Source: an uncultured Lysobacterales bacterium (GTDB lineage: Bacteria; Pseudomonadota; Gammaproteobacteria; Xanthomonadales; Xanthomonadaceae). From it: 5,655 nt of DNA. Numbering within the stretch: the first letter of the stretch is position 1; every line of letters begins with the position of its first letter. The DNA lies in NCBI GenBank assembly GCA_946886865.1, contig CAMPJI010000122.1, positions 1-5,655 on the forward strand, given 5' to 3'. Below, one piece after another: positions 4,959 through 5,655 of this stretch. Under the pieces are notes generated by a model. The model was not told the origin of the DNA, ran no database searches, and was given only the letters and a program-made list of their open reading frames with translations. Made by a program: the position numbers and the translations under genes.

Positions 4959-5372
4959 ATGTTGCAACCCAAGCGAACGAAGTACCGCAAGGTACACAAG
5001 GGCCGCAACGAGGGCCTGAGCTGGAACGGCAACGCCGTCAGCTTCGGCGAGTACGGCCTGAAGGCGACCGCGCACGGCCAGATCACCGCGCGCCAGATCG
5101 AGGCGGCACGCCGTTCCATCAGCCGTTACGTCAAGCGTGGCGGCAAGATGTGGATCCGCGTGTTCCCCGACAAGCCGATCACCAAGAAGCCGATCGAAGT
5201 CCGCATGGGCTCCGGTAAGGGCAACGTCGAGTACTGGGTCGCCCAGATCCAGCCCGGTCGCATGATCTACGAGATCGAAGGCGTGGACGAGACGGTGGCG
5301 CGCGAAGCGTTCCGCCTGGCCGCCGCCAAGCTCTCGGTGACCACCACTTTCGTCACCCGGACGGTGCGCTGA
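4959..5372 (+). CDS. rplP: 50S ribosomal protein L16
   Basis: L16 is a late-assembling 50S protein that contacts A-site tRNA and is needed for peptidyl transferase activity. The product is 137 residues, against 136 in E. coli. Conserved blocks are [17 protein letters not shown] (1-17), [21 protein letters not shown] (43-63), [34 protein letters not shown] (81-100) and the terminal TTFVTRTVR. Arg82 aligns with E. coli Arg81, the residue hydroxylated by the oxygenase RoxA (YcfD), and its R-M-G context is kept. GAGGT (4946-4950), overlapping the rpsC stop, lies eight bases before the ATG. Confidence 0.99.
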   Translation: MLQPKRTKYRKVHKGRNEGLSWNGNAVSFGEYGLKATAHGQITARQIEAARRSISRYVKRGGKMWIRVFPDKPITKKPIEVRMGSGKGNVEYWVAQIQPGRMIYEIEGVDETVAREAFRLAAAKLSVTTTFVTRTVR

Positions 5373-5557
5373 TGGAAATCAAGAAGCTCCGCGAGAAGTC
5401 CCCGGAGGACTTGAAGGCCCACCTGGTCGACCTGCACAAGGAGCAGTTCGCTCTGCGCATGCAGGCCGCCACCGGCCAGCTCGCCAAGACCCATGAAACC
5501 CGCCGCGTGCGCCGCGAGATTGCTCGCGTCAACACGCTGCTGGTCGAGAAGAAGTAA
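5372..5557 (+). CDS. rpmC: 50S ribosomal protein L29
   Basis: L29 is a small helical protein next to L23 at the tunnel exit, where it helps form the docking surface for nascent-chain factors. The product is 61 residues, against 63 in E. coli. It has [13 protein letters not shown] near the start, [14 protein letters not shown] in the middle and a charged helix [14 protein letters not shown] at the end. The ATG shares one base with the rplP stop (TGATG). The only Shine-Dalgarno-like bases are a weak GGA about ten bases upstream (5359-5361). It therefore probably depends on translational coupling to rplP. Confidence 0.98.
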   Translation: MEIKKLREKSPEDLKAHLVDLHKEQFALRMQAATGQLAKTHETRRVRREIARVNTLLVEKK

Positions 5558-5566
5558 GGACCCGCC

Positions 5567-5655
5567 ATGACCGACAACAATACAGAGAAGGCAGTGCGCA
5601 CGGTCGAAGGGCGCGTGGTCAGCAACAAGATGGACAAGACCGTCACGGTGCTCGT
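5567..5655 (+). CDS. rpsQ: 30S ribosomal protein S17, N-terminal part (cut by window end)
   Basis: S17 is a primary 16S rRNA-binding protein with an OB fold, needed for early 30S assembly. Only 29 codons and two extra bases are present. The translation begins [20 protein letters not shown] and continues KMDKTVTVL, matching the E. coli start [20 protein letters not shown] with a few more residues before the conserved GRVVS-KM-K block. TAAGGA (5555-5560), overlapping the rpmC stop, lies six bases before the ATG. It is the expected next gene after rpmC. The rest of the gene is outside the window. Confidence 0.95.
   Translation, partial: MTDNNTEKAVRTVEGRVVSNKMDKTVTVL

Noticed and set aside
3825..5075. 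A 416-codon open frame on the - strand opposite rpsS-rplV-rpsC-rplP
   Set aside because: It lies fully antisense to four strongly conserved genes. Long antisense frames are expected in GC-rich coding DNA, and its Leu/Ala/Arg/Val/Asp-rich product resembles no family I recognise.
869..5557. A hidden non-ribosomal gene or insertion within the operon
   Set aside because: Gene order, spacing and lengths match the standard S10 operon with gaps of at most 10 bp, leaving no room for an extra gene.

Overview
The window is a stretch of core ribosomal-protein chromosome from a high-GC gammaproteobacterium. It holds the 3' end of an elongation factor Tu gene (tuf), a 425-bp spacer, and the first eleven genes of the S10 operon in the Escherichia coli order: rpsJ, rplC, rplD, rplW, rplB, rpsS, rplV, rpsC, rplP, rpmC, rpsQ. 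All genes are on the + strand. rpsQ runs off the right edge. The gene order, the GC-rich third positions and several protein signatures point to the Xanthomonadaceae/Lysobacteraceae (Xanthomonas, Lysobacter, Luteimonas and relatives). These signatures are the [14 protein letters not shown] loop in L4, the MTAKKYSLG start of L3, the GDR/DRx-rich tail on S3 and the GACQLP segment of EF-Tu. The genus cannot be settled from this window.

Layout: 1-443 is the tuf C-terminus (domains II-III). 444-868 has no convincing gene. It starts with GC-rich inverted repeats just after tuf, then a plausible sigma70-type promoter (TTGCGC, 18 bp, TAGAAT; 567-596), then a leader of about 265 nt before rpsJ. 869-5557 carries ten complete r-protein genes with gaps of 0-10 bp or short overlaps (ATGA at rplD/rplW, TGATG at rplP/rpmC). 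5567-5655 is the start of rpsQ.

The r-protein genes look intact and ordinary: lengths are within a few residues of the E. coli proteins and functional residues are kept. They supply 30S proteins (S10, S19, S3, S17) and 50S proteins (L3, L4, L23, L2, L22, L16, L29). Two also have regulatory roles in E. coli: L4, autogenous repressor of the S10 operon, and S10, which is also transcription factor NusE.

The part worth attention is the S10 leader. It contains a textbook intrinsic-terminator hairpin with a GNRA loop and a T-rich tract (737-769), a second terminator-like hairpin (776-798, T-run 805-809), and a long-range stem (775-785 with 830-840) that competes with the second hairpin. It ends with a boxA-like sequence (843-854) just before the Shine-Dalgarno sequence of rpsJ, the gene for the boxA-binding protein NusE. 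Together these suggest transcription attenuation, perhaps L4- and/or Nus-dependent. This is inference from sequence alone. Two proteins carry lineage-type variations worth noting: the exit-tunnel loop of L4 and a tandem Asp-Arg-x tail on S3. I saw no mobile elements, CRISPR arrays, tRNAs or rRNAs.
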